Source: Nitrosospira sp. Nl5 (lineage in GTDB: Bacteria > Pseudomonadota > Gammaproteobacteria > Burkholderiales > Nitrosomonadaceae). Taken from it: 64,000 nt of DNA. The stretch is from assembly GCF_900102495.1 (NCBI RefSeq), contig NZ_FMVQ01000010.1:1-64000 (forward strand), given 5' to 3'. Positions 19,073-27,562 of this stretch are shown in pieces (within the stretch, counting starts at the first letter, position 1; the number at the start of each line of letters is the position of its first letter). The notes beneath the pieces are model-generated. The model ran no database searches. It saw nothing but the letters and a program-made list of their open reading frames with translations, and was not told the origin of the DNA. Made by a program: the position numbers and the translations under genes.

Positions 19073-21934
19073 CTATTCGGAGCGTGCATCGCTTAGACTT
19101 CCCGATGCGAGGTCCGGCTCTCCACACAGACGTAAGATTTCCGCGCGAGCGGCGTCCCGCAGACGAACGGTGGCCGCCCAGTCTTTCCCATCCGGCATGA
19201 TTGGCTTGCTGATGATAATGGTGATAGCTCCGCGGCGTGGAAACCAATGATCGGCGCGAAGAATGGAGCGGGTGCCACGAATGCTCATGGGCACTATCGG
19301 TACACCTGCCTCGGCCGCTACCACAAACGCGCCCATATGGAACGGTAACAAGCCTGGCATGCGGTTGAATGTGCCTTCCGGGAAAAATATCGGACAGCGG
19401 CCAGACTGCAGAGAGAGTGCCACCTGCTTTAATTCGTCCATACCGCGTTCCGGATCGAAGCGCTCGACGAAATCCGACCCAATATGCCGCAAATACACGC
19501 GCGAAACGATATTGTCCAGCAGCTCCCGCTTGGCCACAAAACTGAAATACCCCTTGGCACTGAATCCGCCTGGCAGGGCCGCGACGAGCATGATCCCATC
19601 AAGGTAGCTGGCATGGTTTGCCACCAGCACGCAAGGTGTCTTGCGGGGGAAATTTTCCAATCCGTGAACCACCAATGGAGTTCCTGACAAACGTGTGAGG
19701 ATCTGCGCGCTCCCGCGACTCACCGCCCAACCCCAGGCGGGACGGGGCAGCAGCGCGGTTGCCAGCCAGGTTGCCGGTGCCAGGAGGGAGAACAATGCCC
19801 ACACATACGCGGCGTAGAGAATGTCGGACGTCATCCTGCTGCCGCGGCGCAACTGAGGCAGCACACCAGCAAACGCCAGCCGGATCACCTGCCACCATAC
19901 CGGTCGCGGGGAAGCCACACCCTTTTCATACAGCTCACGGCAGGCTGCCCGACGGATCTTGCCACTTGAAGTTTTGAGCACACTATGGACGGGCGCCAGC
20001 ACGATGTCGTCTGCCGGCATTCCCAGCATATCCAGAGTCAGGGAATTGATTTGGCTACGCAATTCCTCACGCTTTCCGGAATCGGTATCGCGTACTTCGG
20101 CTAGAACCACCAGGCGCTCCGTGCCGGAAACTGGATCCGGGCTGCCAAAAACCGCGACGCACCCCTTGCGAATGCCGGCGATATTACCCACCGCCTCCTC
20201 CAGTTCATAGGGGTAGATATTGCGCCCGGCGCGGATAATGATGTCTTTTGCGCGTCCGGTCAGATAAAGATCACCTGCAGCGACATAGGCGAGATCGCCA
20301 GAATCCAGCCATCCGTCGTGGAACAACTGGCGATTCTGCTCAGGATTACGGAAGTAACCGCTAGTAGCGGACGGCCCTTTGAATTCCACGCGGCCTTCCA
20401 CCCGCTCGCCCACTTCATTGCTCATCGCGTCAACGATTTTGATCTGATGGCCGGGAAGCGGCGGGCCACAAGCCACGAAGCGCAGCGCATCCGCCTCCTC
20501 GCTGCCGGCCGGATCCGCCTGACCGGAACGCGTGAATTTATCCCGTTTAATACGATCGATCAGCGGTCCGCGCCCTGGCGGTGGGAAAGCCAGCCCTACT
20601 GAACATTCAGCCAGTCCGTATACCGGTGCAATCGCCTCCGGATGTAGCCCATAGCGGGCGAAGCGCTGCGTGAAGTTGACGATGGTCTCGGGACTTACCG
20701 GTTCGGCACCGTTGAAAGCCATGCGCCAACTAGATAGATCCAGTCCGTCGAGAGCATCGTCCGGAATCTTGCGCAGGCACAGCTCATAGCCGAAATTGGG
20801 GGATGCCGAAAGGGTGCCGCGGTGCCGATGGATTGCCCACAGCCAGCGCTCCGGCCGTGCCAGAAAGGTGATTGGCGACATCACTACCAAGGGGCAGGCA
20901 TAATACAGACTGCCCAGCCAGGCGCCGATCAATCCCATGTCATGATACAGCGGCAACCAACTGACAAACACGTCCGTGGAAGTGACCTGCGTCACCTGCC
21001 CCATCGCGCGGATATTGGCCAATAGATTGGCATGAGTCAAGGCAACACCCTTCGGGTTGGCGGTGCTGCCGGAAGTGTACTGGAGCAGCGCAATCTGCCC
21101 GGCCTGGTGAGGATATCCTGGCGCTTGCCGGGGAACGGACAGTTCGCCCGCGGTGACAACTGCGCCTAAGGTCTCCACCTGTGCCTGGAGCAGCCTCGCG
21201 GCAGGCCTCGCCTCAGGTACAGTAATCAGGATCACAGCAAGTGCGTTGGACAGAATGCCGGCATGCCGGCGCAGATGATCCTCGATTTGTGAGGCCCGAG
21301 CAGGTGGATAAATTGGCACGGGTACCCCGCCAGCCAGAAGCGCTCCAAAGAAGCAGCAGAAATAGTCGTGGCTGGTCGGTAGCATGATGGCCACAGACTG
21401 TTCGGGCTGCAACCCATATTCCAGCAGTCCCGATGCAATCTCCCGGGCGCTTTTCTGCAAGGCAGCGTAGGAGATTCCGGTTTCTTTGCCTGCTTCATCC
21501 AGCAATGTAATGTGCATCCGATGCGGGTGGGAGTGCACATGCCAATCAAGAACCTGCGGCAGAGTAAGCGCATCTGACGGTTCGGCTTGTGCCCGGACTG
21601 GGGCGTCACTCCGCTGCATTCCCTTCAGCGGCATCGCTGAGGGCACAGCAGTCAACACTGCTTGCAACAGGTCGCGCGGCGTTTCAGCATTGGCAAGCAT
21701 TTGTTCCGGTAGACTGATTCGGAAGATGCGCTCTGTGCGAGCGATCAGTTCCACGCGCCAGAGACTGTCAAAGCCCAGATCCCGCTCCAGGGAACTGTCT
21801 AGTGTTGCCGACATTTCTGCCCCGGAACGTGCGTGCAATTCCACTGCTAGCTGCCGCACGATTTCCAGGAGCACGCGGGCCGCATCTTCTTCCGTATTCA
21901 TTACCTGCTCTGTTGTCTGCTGCTGTTCAGTCAA
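19073..21934 (-). CDS. ACP - fatty acyl-AMP ligase - PlsC acyltransferase fusion
   Basis: A 953-residue, three-domain protein. Residues about 15-95 are an acyl-carrier domain with the phosphopantetheine site in LGFDSL (Ser57). Residues about 125-720 are an AMP-forming ligase with LLQYTSGSTANPKG near 281-295, SWLPLYHDMGLIGAWLGS, YLTGRAKDIIIRAGRNIYP and a C-terminal SSGKIRR lysine. Residues about 745-930 are a 1-acylglycerol-phosphate acyltransferase domain with NHASYLDG (HxxxxD) near 771 and FPEGTF. The likely job is to activate a fatty acid, load it on the internal carrier and transfer it to a lysolipid or similar acceptor. Translation may start at the TTG at 21934 (GGGAG upstream) or the ATG at 21901. 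Confidence 0.88.
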   Translation of the reverse strand: MTEQQQTTEQVMNTEEDAARVLLEIVRQLAVELHARSGAEMSATLDSSLERDLGFDSLWRVELIARTERIFRISLPEQMLANAETPRDLLQAVLTAVPSAMPLKGMQRSDAPVRAQAEPSDALTLPQVLDWHVHSHPHRMHITLLDEAGKETGISYAALQKSAREIASGLLEYGLQPEQSVAIMLPTSHDYFCCFFGALLAGGVPVPIYPPARASQIEDHLRRHAGILSNALAVILITVPEARPAARLLQAQVETLGAVVTAGELSVPRQAPGYPHQAGQIALLQYTSGSTANPKGVALTHANLLANIRAMGQVTQVTSTDVFVSWLPLYHDMGLIGAWLGSLYYACPLVVMSPITFLARPERWLWAIHRHRGTLSASPNFGYELCLRKIPDDALDGLDLSSWRMAFNGAEPVSPETIVNFTQRFARYGLHPEAIAPVYGLAECSVGLAFPPPGRGPLIDRIKRDKFTRSGQADPAGSEEADALRFVACGPPLPGHQIKIVDAMSNEVGERVEGRVEFKGPSATSGYFRNPEQNRQLFHDGWLDSGDLAYVAAGDLYLTGRAKDIIIRAGRNIYPYELEEAVGNIAGIRKGCVAVFGSPDPVSGTERLVVLAEVRDTDSGKREELRSQINSLTLDMLGMPADDIVLAPVHSVLKTSSGKIRRAACRELYEKGVASPRPVWWQVIRLAFAGVLPQLRRGSRMTSDILYAAYVWALFSLLAPATWLATALLPRPAWGWAVSRGSAQILTRLSGTPLVVHGLENFPRKTPCVLVANHASYLDGIMLVAALPGGFSAKGYFSFVAKRELLDNIVSRVYLRHIGSDFVERFDPERGMDELKQVALSLQSGRCPIFFPEGTFNRMPGLLPFHMGAFVVAAEAGVPIVPMSIRGTRSILRADHWFPRRGAITIIISKPIMPDGKDWAATVRLRDAARAEILRLCGEPDLASGSLSDARSE

Positions 21935-22547
21935 ATCTGATCTCCCTCGCGCACAGCGAGTTTCCTCACCTCAATCTCTGATCATGACCATATGATCCTG
22001 CATTACAACTTTCTTTATAGCACAGCGGCCGCCCGGGATTGAGTTCGTAAAATATTGCTGTAAGCAAGTAGATTGATGCTAGCACTCTCCTCGTAACTAC
22101 CCTCGCCTTCGTCGGCTGCACCCATCTTTTCCAAACGAATGCACCTATCGTGGGAAACATTGCAAGTCCCGATCCGCCTTTGCATATCGCAAGAGCAGTC
22201 GCATCGTAAAAACGCTTTACCACGCCTGGTACTACCGTCGATAGGGGGGGCAAGACTCGCGAAATATCTGTGCCGTTACTGGCAGCAGTGTGTGCGTTAC
22301 GCCGGCGGCGCACTGGAGGGGTGGACGAAGGGCAGGGGAGCAGGTTCGGAACGCGCGCTCTTCCATCATGGGAATGACGGTAGTACCAGGAGAAATAATC
22401 GAGAAGTGTATTCAGACGAGTACTGGATGAAGGCTCAACCCGGATAGGGCGACCACGGTACTATCATCAACGGCTCAGAATACCGAGGTTGCTTGCCGCT
22501 TACCTGTTACGGAGTCAGCCATCATAAATGGGGAATATTTCTGGATT

Positions 22548-22590
22548 CCCGCTTTCGCGGGAAAGACGGACTCTCTCTGTTGGATGTTGG
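22548..22590. repeat. Hairpin repeat, copy 1
   Basis: Begins with a palindrome: ttcccgc and gcgggaa (22546-22563) form a 7-bp stem with a 4-base loop. It then continues with a tail that is largely repeated in the copy at 22617-22658 (gaaagac..., ...ttggatgttgg versus gaagac..., ...tcggatggctgg). This looks like a small dispersed repetitive element of the REP type, common in proteobacterial intergenic DNA. Confidence 0.6.
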
Positions 22591-22616
22591 TGACTCACGG
22601 GGTAGTTCGTTTTCGG

Positions 22617-22658
22617 CCGCTTTCGCGGGAAGACAGTGATCCCTGTCGGATGGCTGGC
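22617..22658. repeat. Hairpin repeat, copy 2
   Basis: Second, slightly diverged copy of the element at 22548, in the same orientation, 69 bases downstream. The core ccgctttcgcgggaa is identical, but its left arm has changed (gccgc instead of cccgc), which weakens the hairpin. Its end abuts the presumed prpD promoter. Confidence 0.55.
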
Positions 22659-22676
22659 TCTATAGGTTGGCTGCTC

Positions 22677-22682
22677 TATAAT
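22677..22682 (+). promoter_or_regulatory. Consensus -10 box upstream of prpD
   Basis: A perfect TATAAT ends only 7 bases before the prpD ATG at 22690. If it is used as a -10 element, transcription would begin at or next to the start codon and the mRNA would be leaderless. The matching -35 region is weak. No ribosome-binding sequence precedes the ATG, which fits that idea. Confidence 0.4.
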
Positions 22683-22689
22683 ATGTGCC

Positions 22690-24141
22690 ATGTCGTCCCA
22701 CATCTCCAATATCCGTCCCCATCCCGATCAAGTGCTGGGAGACATTGCCGATTATGTCGTCAATCCCAGTGTTCTCAGCAGCCTGGCTTATGATACGGCG
22801 CGCAACTGCCTGATGGATTCTCTCGGCTGTGCGATGGAAGCGCTTACTTACCCGGCCTGCACCGGACTGCTCGGACCGCTTGTCTCGGGCACGATAGTGC
22901 CCAATGGCGCGAAAATTCCCGGCACCCTTTTTCAGCTCGATCCGGTACAGGCTGCGTTCAATATCGGTACCATGATTCGCTGGCTCGATTTCAACGATAC
23001 CTGGCTTGCTGCCGAGTGGGGCCATCCATCGGATAATCTCGGAGGCATACTTGCGGTGGCGGACTGGTGTGCACGTCATGCCGTGGCTAACGGGAAGAGG
23101 CCTTTCACTATGCGCGACGTCCTGAACTCAATGATCAAGGCACATGAAATCCAGGGTTGCCTCGCGTTGGAAAACAGCTTCAATAAAATCGGGCTGGATC
23201 ATGTGGTGCTGGTTAAGGTTGCATCCGTCGCGGTGGTGACGCATTTATTAGGCGGCAGCCGCGGGCAGATCATTGATGCGCTTTCGCAGGCGTGGGTGGA
23301 TGGACAACCGCTGCGTACCTACCGCCATGCGCCGAATACCGGCTCGCGCAAATCCTGGGCGGCGGGCGACGCCACCAGCCGCGCAGTCTGGCTCGCGCTG
23401 ATTACGCTGAAGGGAGAAATGGGTTATCCCTCGGCGCTCACCGCCAAAACCTGGGGGTTTTATGATGCGCTATTCAAGGGGCGGCCATTCAGCTTCCAGA
23501 GGCCGATTGCGCAGTGGGGCTCATATGTGATGGAAAATGTATTGTTCAAGGTTTCGTTCCCTGCTGAATTTCATTCCCAGACAGCGGCAGAATGTGCCCT
23601 GCAGATCCATCCCTGGGTAAAAGAGCGGATCGATGAGATCGATAAAATCACAATTCGTACTCACGAGGCGGCGGTCCGTATCATCGACAAGAAAGGGCCG
23701 TTGTACAACGCTGCCGACCGTGATCATTGCATCCAGTACATCGTCGCGGTAACGCTGATTTTTGGGAGGCTTACCGCTGCCGATTATGAGGATGCTGTGG
23801 CAAGCGATCCGCGCATTGACACGCTGCGCGCGAAAATCACTTGTGTCGAGGACTCGCGGTTTACCCGGGATTATTACGATCCCGAAAAACGCTCTATCAC
23901 CAACGGCATTACGGTGGAATTCAGGGATGGCAGCAAGCTGGATGAAGTCGTTGTGGAATACCCCATCGGTCACAAGCTTCGTCGTCACGAAGGCATTCCA
24001 CTACTGGAAGAAAAGTTTAGAACCAACCTCGCGCGCCGCTTCCCGGTAACGCAGCAAAAGGAGATAATTGACATCTGCCTGGACCAAATAAGACTGGAAG
24101 CAATGCCGGTTAACGAGTTTGTTGACAGTTTTGTAATTTAA
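22690..24141 (+). CDS. prpD: 2-methylcitrate dehydratase (MmgE/PrpD family)
   Basis: Dehydrates 2-methylcitrate to 2-methyl-cis-aconitate. The 483-residue protein matches PrpD in length and pattern: [11 protein letters not shown], the substrate-pocket block [27 protein letters not shown]-like [30 protein letters not shown], and [15 protein letters not shown]. It completes the methylcitrate cycle begun by prpB-prpC 4 kb away. It has been separated from them by the chaB-like gene and the ACP/ligase/acyltransferase gene. Downstream aconitase could hydrate the product. Confidence 0.93.
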   Translation: MSSHISNIRPHPDQVLGDIADYVVNPSVLSSLAYDTARNCLMDSLGCAMEALTYPACTGLLGPLVSGTIVPNGAKIPGTLFQLDPVQAAFNIGTMIRWLDFNDTWLAAEWGHPSDNLGGILAVADWCARHAVANGKRPFTMRDVLNSMIKAHEIQGCLALENSFNKIGLDHVVLVKVASVAVVTHLLGGSRGQIIDALSQAWVDGQPLRTYRHAPNTGSRKSWAAGDATSRAVWLALITLKGEMGYPSALTAKTWGFYDALFKGRPFSFQRPIAQWGSYVMENVLFKVSFPAEFHSQTAAECALQIHPWVKERIDEIDKITIRTHEAAVRIIDKKGPLYNAADRDHCIQYIVAVTLIFGRLTAADYEDAVASDPRIDTLRAKITCVEDSRFTRDYYDPEKRSITNGITVEFRDGSKLDEVVVEYPIGHKLRRHEGIPLLEEKFRTNLARRFPVTQQKEIIDICLDQIRLEAMPVNEFVDSFVI

Positions 24142-24196
24142 CGTAGGCTCTGCTTTACCTGCTCACACCAAGCAAGTTGAGGCGCCTCAGTCCGCT

Positions 24197-25609
24197 TCAC
24201 TCTCCCTTTTCCCTTGATTGGCGGGGTTCGCTGCCCGCGGTATTTACATCGAGCAATATTTTCAGGGCCGCCAGCTTTACCTTCCATGATGAACCTGCCG
24301 CCGAGTCTGTCGATAACCCAGCCACCAATTGCCCGACTCCGTCAACTTGGGCGCGATCGCAAGTGAATAGGAAACGCTGCAACTCGTCACTATTCGTAAT
24401 ACCCGTGCGGCGCACGAATTCCGGATAATCCTCCCGCAAGTGCGCCGCGAGCCACGCCTGATCTATCCATTGCTTGGACTGGCTATAGCTGAAGCAGGTG
24501 CGTACCGCGATGTCCACGGCGTCGGCATTGCTCAGATTTTCAATGTTGTCATAACCCTCTCGCTCCAGTCTCAGTTCATGGGCATAGCTCATGCCCGAAA
24601 GCATGGAAAGCGGCAGCGCGCGATAGCTCTCTCCAAAGGTATTCCTCATTACCTTGAGCACAATACGTTCGATAGCCAGTAACGCGCGTTTTGGATAGAA
24701 ACCAAAGAAAAAGCTCAAAACGGGAAGCAGGCTAAGACTCGCAGGTATTGTTGACTCTGCTTCCTCAGAACTGCTCGCGGAATCCTCAATAGCAGATGAA
24801 TTTTCGGCGGACGAAAGCTTGGCGGCGGACGCAGATTCAGTGGAATCACCGACATGGGCAGAAGCTGACGTTTCATCGGATATGAGGTCGCCTGCGAAGA
24901 TGAAGTCGAAGGCGAAGGAGAGTACCAGCGCCAGTATACTGGCGACGATCATGCGGATGGTGCCATCAACAAAAGTATGGGAAGTCAGATCGAATGTGAA
25001 GTATGCACGTACGACTGAGCCAATGAAATAAATGTACGCGCCCAGGAAACCAAATTGGAAAGCAGTGAGACTTCGAGTGAGATGAGAGTAGTACGCATCC
25101 GGATTATTCTCGAACAATTCGACGAAAGGGCCCATTGTCATCATGTTTGCGCCAAGACTGAAATCAACACCCGTTTCCCCCGCCGAGGAAACAGGCTTGA
25201 ACAAAAGCAGGATGCAAGTACCGAGCAGCACGACAGTGGTGGTCAGCCAGACACTACCGCGATAGTTGCTGAAGGAAGCACGGCGCCCCATCCTTCTGCG
25301 GACTTCACCGCGACGTTCGAGTGGGACCTCACGCTGTAACCGTCTTTCCTTCCGGTTTGCCATGGTTTGTATATAACTTAAAGCGAGCGACGGCACTACC
25401 AGCACCGCCAGCAGCGTCATGATCAAATTATATTGAAAGAACACAGGGTCAAACCAGTGTGCGACGGCCCGGAAATCTCGGTACTCGACTCCTTCTGGTC
25501 CAAGGGCCGATTCCAGCCCAAGACCAACTATAAGAGATATCGGCACCAGAAATACGAGCCAGTCGTACCACGGCATATCCCACTGATGATTTCCCTCGTT
25601 CTGATCCAT
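24197..25609 (-). CDS. Multi-pass membrane protein of unknown function
   Basis: 470 residues, not recognised. Hydrophobic segments near 17-33, 56-80, 120-138, 183-203, 218-240 and 291-305 suggest about six membrane passes. An Arg/Glu-rich cytoplasmic-type loop (84-115) follows segment two. Residues 243-290 form a Ser/Ala/Glu low-complexity, acidic insert between segments five and six. The C-terminal 160 residues are soluble, with a Trp/Asp-containing helical region (EGYDNIENLSNADAVDIA, then SKQWIDQAWLAAHL). It starts 9 bases after the stop of the lipase gene, so the two form an operon and may act together at the membrane. Confidence 0.75.
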   Translation of the reverse strand: MDQNEGNHQWDMPWYDWLVFLVPISLIVGLGLESALGPEGVEYRDFRAVAHWFDPVFFQYNLIMTLLAVLVVPSLALSYIQTMANRKERRLQREVPLERRGEVRRRMGRRASFSNYRGSVWLTTTVVLLGTCILLLFKPVSSAGETGVDFSLGANMMTMGPFVELFENNPDAYYSHLTRSLTAFQFGFLGAYIYFIGSVVRAYFTFDLTSHTFVDGTIRMIVASILALVLSFAFDFIFAGDLISDETSASAHVGDSTESASAAKLSSAENSSAIEDSASSSEEAESTIPASLSLLPVLSFFFGFYPKRALLAIERIVLKVMRNTFGESYRALPLSMLSGMSYAHELRLEREGYDNIENLSNADAVDIAVRTCFSYSQSKQWIDQAWLAAHLREDYPEFVRRTGITNSDELQRFLFTCDRAQVDGVGQLVAGLSTDSAAGSSWKVKLAALKILLDVNTAGSEPRQSREKGE

Positions 25610-25618
25610 GCCCCTTCC

Positions 25619-26347
25619 TCAGGTGATGTCGTTTTCCGCCGCGGCGATCGCCTCGGTGGCAGCCCGAGTCCAGAAGTGACGGTGATCGTATGGCCGACCG
25701 GATCGGGTACTGGGAAAATCCAGGCTCCACCCGAGAAGTTCCACGTGGTCGGCGTGCACGACCCCGCGAAAGTTCCCCCATTGGGCGGAACCGACCGGCA
25801 CCATTCCATCATTGTCTTCCTGGATGACGCTCCCATAGGGACGAAACCAGAATGGAAGCTCATGAAGAGGGCGGCAACTGGCATAGGACGAATAGTCGAC
25901 ATCCTCACGGTCCGGAATGGGCATTTTTGCACGCGCATCGGGAGTGAGTTCGCGCAGCCCAGGGTTTCCGATATGCCGAATCCACATTGGAATCGGTCCA
26001 TGCGCCTGGAGAAACCACCGTGCCAGGGGTGAGCCCAGATGCGGCGTAGCGACTGTAAGCAGGCTCTTTACACGCCGGTCCGGATCAAGATAGGTAATCA
26101 GATACCTGGCATCGAGTCCTCCCATGCTATGTCCTACCAAAGCGAAGGCAGGTGCGTTACGGCGGAATAGCTGCCGCGAGAGCACCTCTGCGCGCTCAGC
26201 TATGGTACCGGCGGATGGCACTTCCGGTATGAGAGGGGCAATATGTATCCGGCGCAAGGCACGCTCTACACCACGAAAATACTCGATGGGTCCGCGGTGC
26301 GAAAAGCCAAGGAAACCATGCAGCAAGGCCAGTGTGGGAAGGGCCAT
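25619..26347 (-). CDS. Alpha/beta hydrolase, lipase-like
   Basis: A 242-residue serine hydrolase of the PGAP1/LipA-like class. It has the oxyanion-hole segment LLHGFLG near the start, the nucleophile elbow GHSMGG (Ser74), TPHLGSPLA typical of lipases acting on long-chain esters, an acid-containing NDGMVP, and the catalytic His in HADHVELLG. No signal peptide is visible, so it is probably cytoplasmic or membrane-associated. I prefer the ATG at 26347; a TTG at 26365 adds six residues. It is the first gene of a pair with the membrane protein 24197-25609. Confidence 0.85.
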   Translation of the reverse strand: MALPTLALLHGFLGFSHRGPIEYFRGVERALRRIHIAPLIPEVPSAGTIAERAEVLSRQLFRRNAPAFALVGHSMGGLDARYLITYLDPDRRVKSLLTVATPHLGSPLARWFLQAHGPIPMWIRHIGNPGLRELTPDARAKMPIPDREDVDYSSYASCRPLHELPFWFRPYGSVIQEDNDGMVPVGSAQWGNFRGVVHADHVELLGWSLDFPSTRSGRPYDHRHFWTRAATEAIAAAENDIT

Positions 26348-26668
26348 AAACAATGCTCGCTCCAAGCTAATCCATCGGATATCGGTACCGCAAAATATAC
26401 AAACCTAAAATAGGGGACCCCCCGCGCATTCGGCCCGGACAGCCACGTTTGCAGGAGCGTCACATTCCCTTTTCATATTATATGATTTTTTGGATTTGTG
26501 CGTTGTCGGCCAATGCTGACAACATCATCGTTACCGCCGCGGCAGGAGGCAGATAAGCATGGAAGTGGTTTCCCGTGGATGCTACGATGACAACCTTAAC
26601 GTACATAGCCGTTGATGGTCATAATTTGAAGTGGGAAATCCGAAAGCCAGGCTTAATTAAAAAGCGAG
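26348..26668. other. Divergent intergenic region, lipase / SDR
   Basis: A 321-base stretch that must hold promoters for both neighbours. It contains an AT-rich segment around 26470-26495 and an imperfect inverted repeat (ttgtcggc / gctgacaa, 26503-26522). I see no gene in it. Confidence 0.45.
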
Positions 26669-27439
26669 ATGAATAAAAATTACGACATTGCAGGTAAGAT
26701 AGCTCTTGTTACGGGAGCAAATCGTGGAATCGGCAAGGCAATAGTCGATGTTTTTCTGCATAACGGAGCAACGAAAGTCTATGCCGCGGTTCGCAATCCG
26801 GGCTCTGCTGCTCCTTTGGTTGAACGCTATGGAGACAAAGTCGTTCCTGTTTGCGTAGATTTGGCGAAGCCCGAGACCATTACAGCATTAGCTGAGGCAA
26901 CAAAGGATGCCCAAGTGGTAGTCAACAATGCGGGTGTGTTTATCGCGTCCACTCCGATGGACAGCGATGCTATCAATTCGCTCGAACTTGCAATGAAGAT
27001 CAATGTGTTTGGTCTTATTCGAATGGCGCAAGCCTTTGCGCCCGTTCTCAAAATAAATGGGGGTGGGGCGTTCGTGCAGCTCAACTCCGTTGCGTCGTTA
27101 AAATGCACCGCCAGTTTCGCGACGCATTCGGCTTCCAAGGCCGCGGCTTACTCGATCACACAGGCACTGCGTGAATTGCTGGGCCGGCAGGGCACAGCGG
27201 TTCTGAGCGTGCATCCCGGTCTTATCGCTACCGACATGAGTAGCGCCGCTGGGTTGGCGGGGCTTGCGGAGCCTCCATCGTTTGTTGCCGAAGGTATCGT
27301 CATCGCGCTGAAAGCGGGCGAGTTCCATCTCTTTCCCGACTCGATGGCGAGGCGAATCGGCAGTGCCTATCAGAGCTTTTCCGAAAGCGTGATTGAAGCC
27401 GATATTTCAGAATATGGCACGGATGAAGCGAAAAGCTGA
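26669..27439 (+). CDS. SDR-family oxidoreductase with substituted catalytic Tyr
   Basis: Classical short-chain dehydrogenase fold in 256 residues. It has the coenzyme motif TGANRGIG (15-22), NNAG (86-89) and catalytic Ser140 in LNSVAS. The active-site YxxxK reads HSASK here: the usual Tyr is His153 (codon at 27125-27127), Lys157 is kept. A single T-to-C change would produce this. The protein may therefore be weakly active, act differently, or be drifting. Substrate unknown. It stands alone on the plus strand, 123 bases before acnA. Confidence 0.85.
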   Translation: MNKNYDIAGKIALVTGANRGIGKAIVDVFLHNGATKVYAAVRNPGSAAPLVERYGDKVVPVCVDLAKPETITALAEATKDAQVVVNNAGVFIASTPMDSDAINSLELAMKINVFGLIRMAQAFAPVLKINGGGAFVQLNSVASLKCTASFATHSASKAAAYSITQALRELLGRQGTAVLSVHPGLIATDMSSAAGLAGLAEPPSFVAEGIVIALKAGEFHLFPDSMARRIGSAYQSFSESVIEADISEYGTDEAKS

Positions 27440-27562
27440 CATGAATGTCTTTGTGGTGGCGAATGAGCCTCGGGACGCGATACGTCGGGGAAACCCATCT
27501 TGATCTGTTGCAACGGGTTCCCGGCTTGCTCCATTTAGAAAATTATTTTGAAGGATATCACT

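Larger units (their letters stand above)
21935..22689. other. Long non-coding stretch upstream of prpD
   Basis: A 755-base gap between two divergent genes. I find no convincing gene: openings on both strands lack ribosome sites and recognisable protein character. The part nearest prpD holds two copies of a short hairpin-bearing repeat and a TATAAT box, annotated separately. Confidence 0.5.

Noticed and set aside
21966-22313. A 115-codon minus-strand frame upstream of the ligase fusion gene
   Set aside because: No ribosome site and no family; the composition looks incidental.
19073-24141. A horizontally acquired island around the ACP-ligase fusion and prpD
   Set aside because: No integrase, tRNA target, flanking repeat or clear change in composition could be seen.
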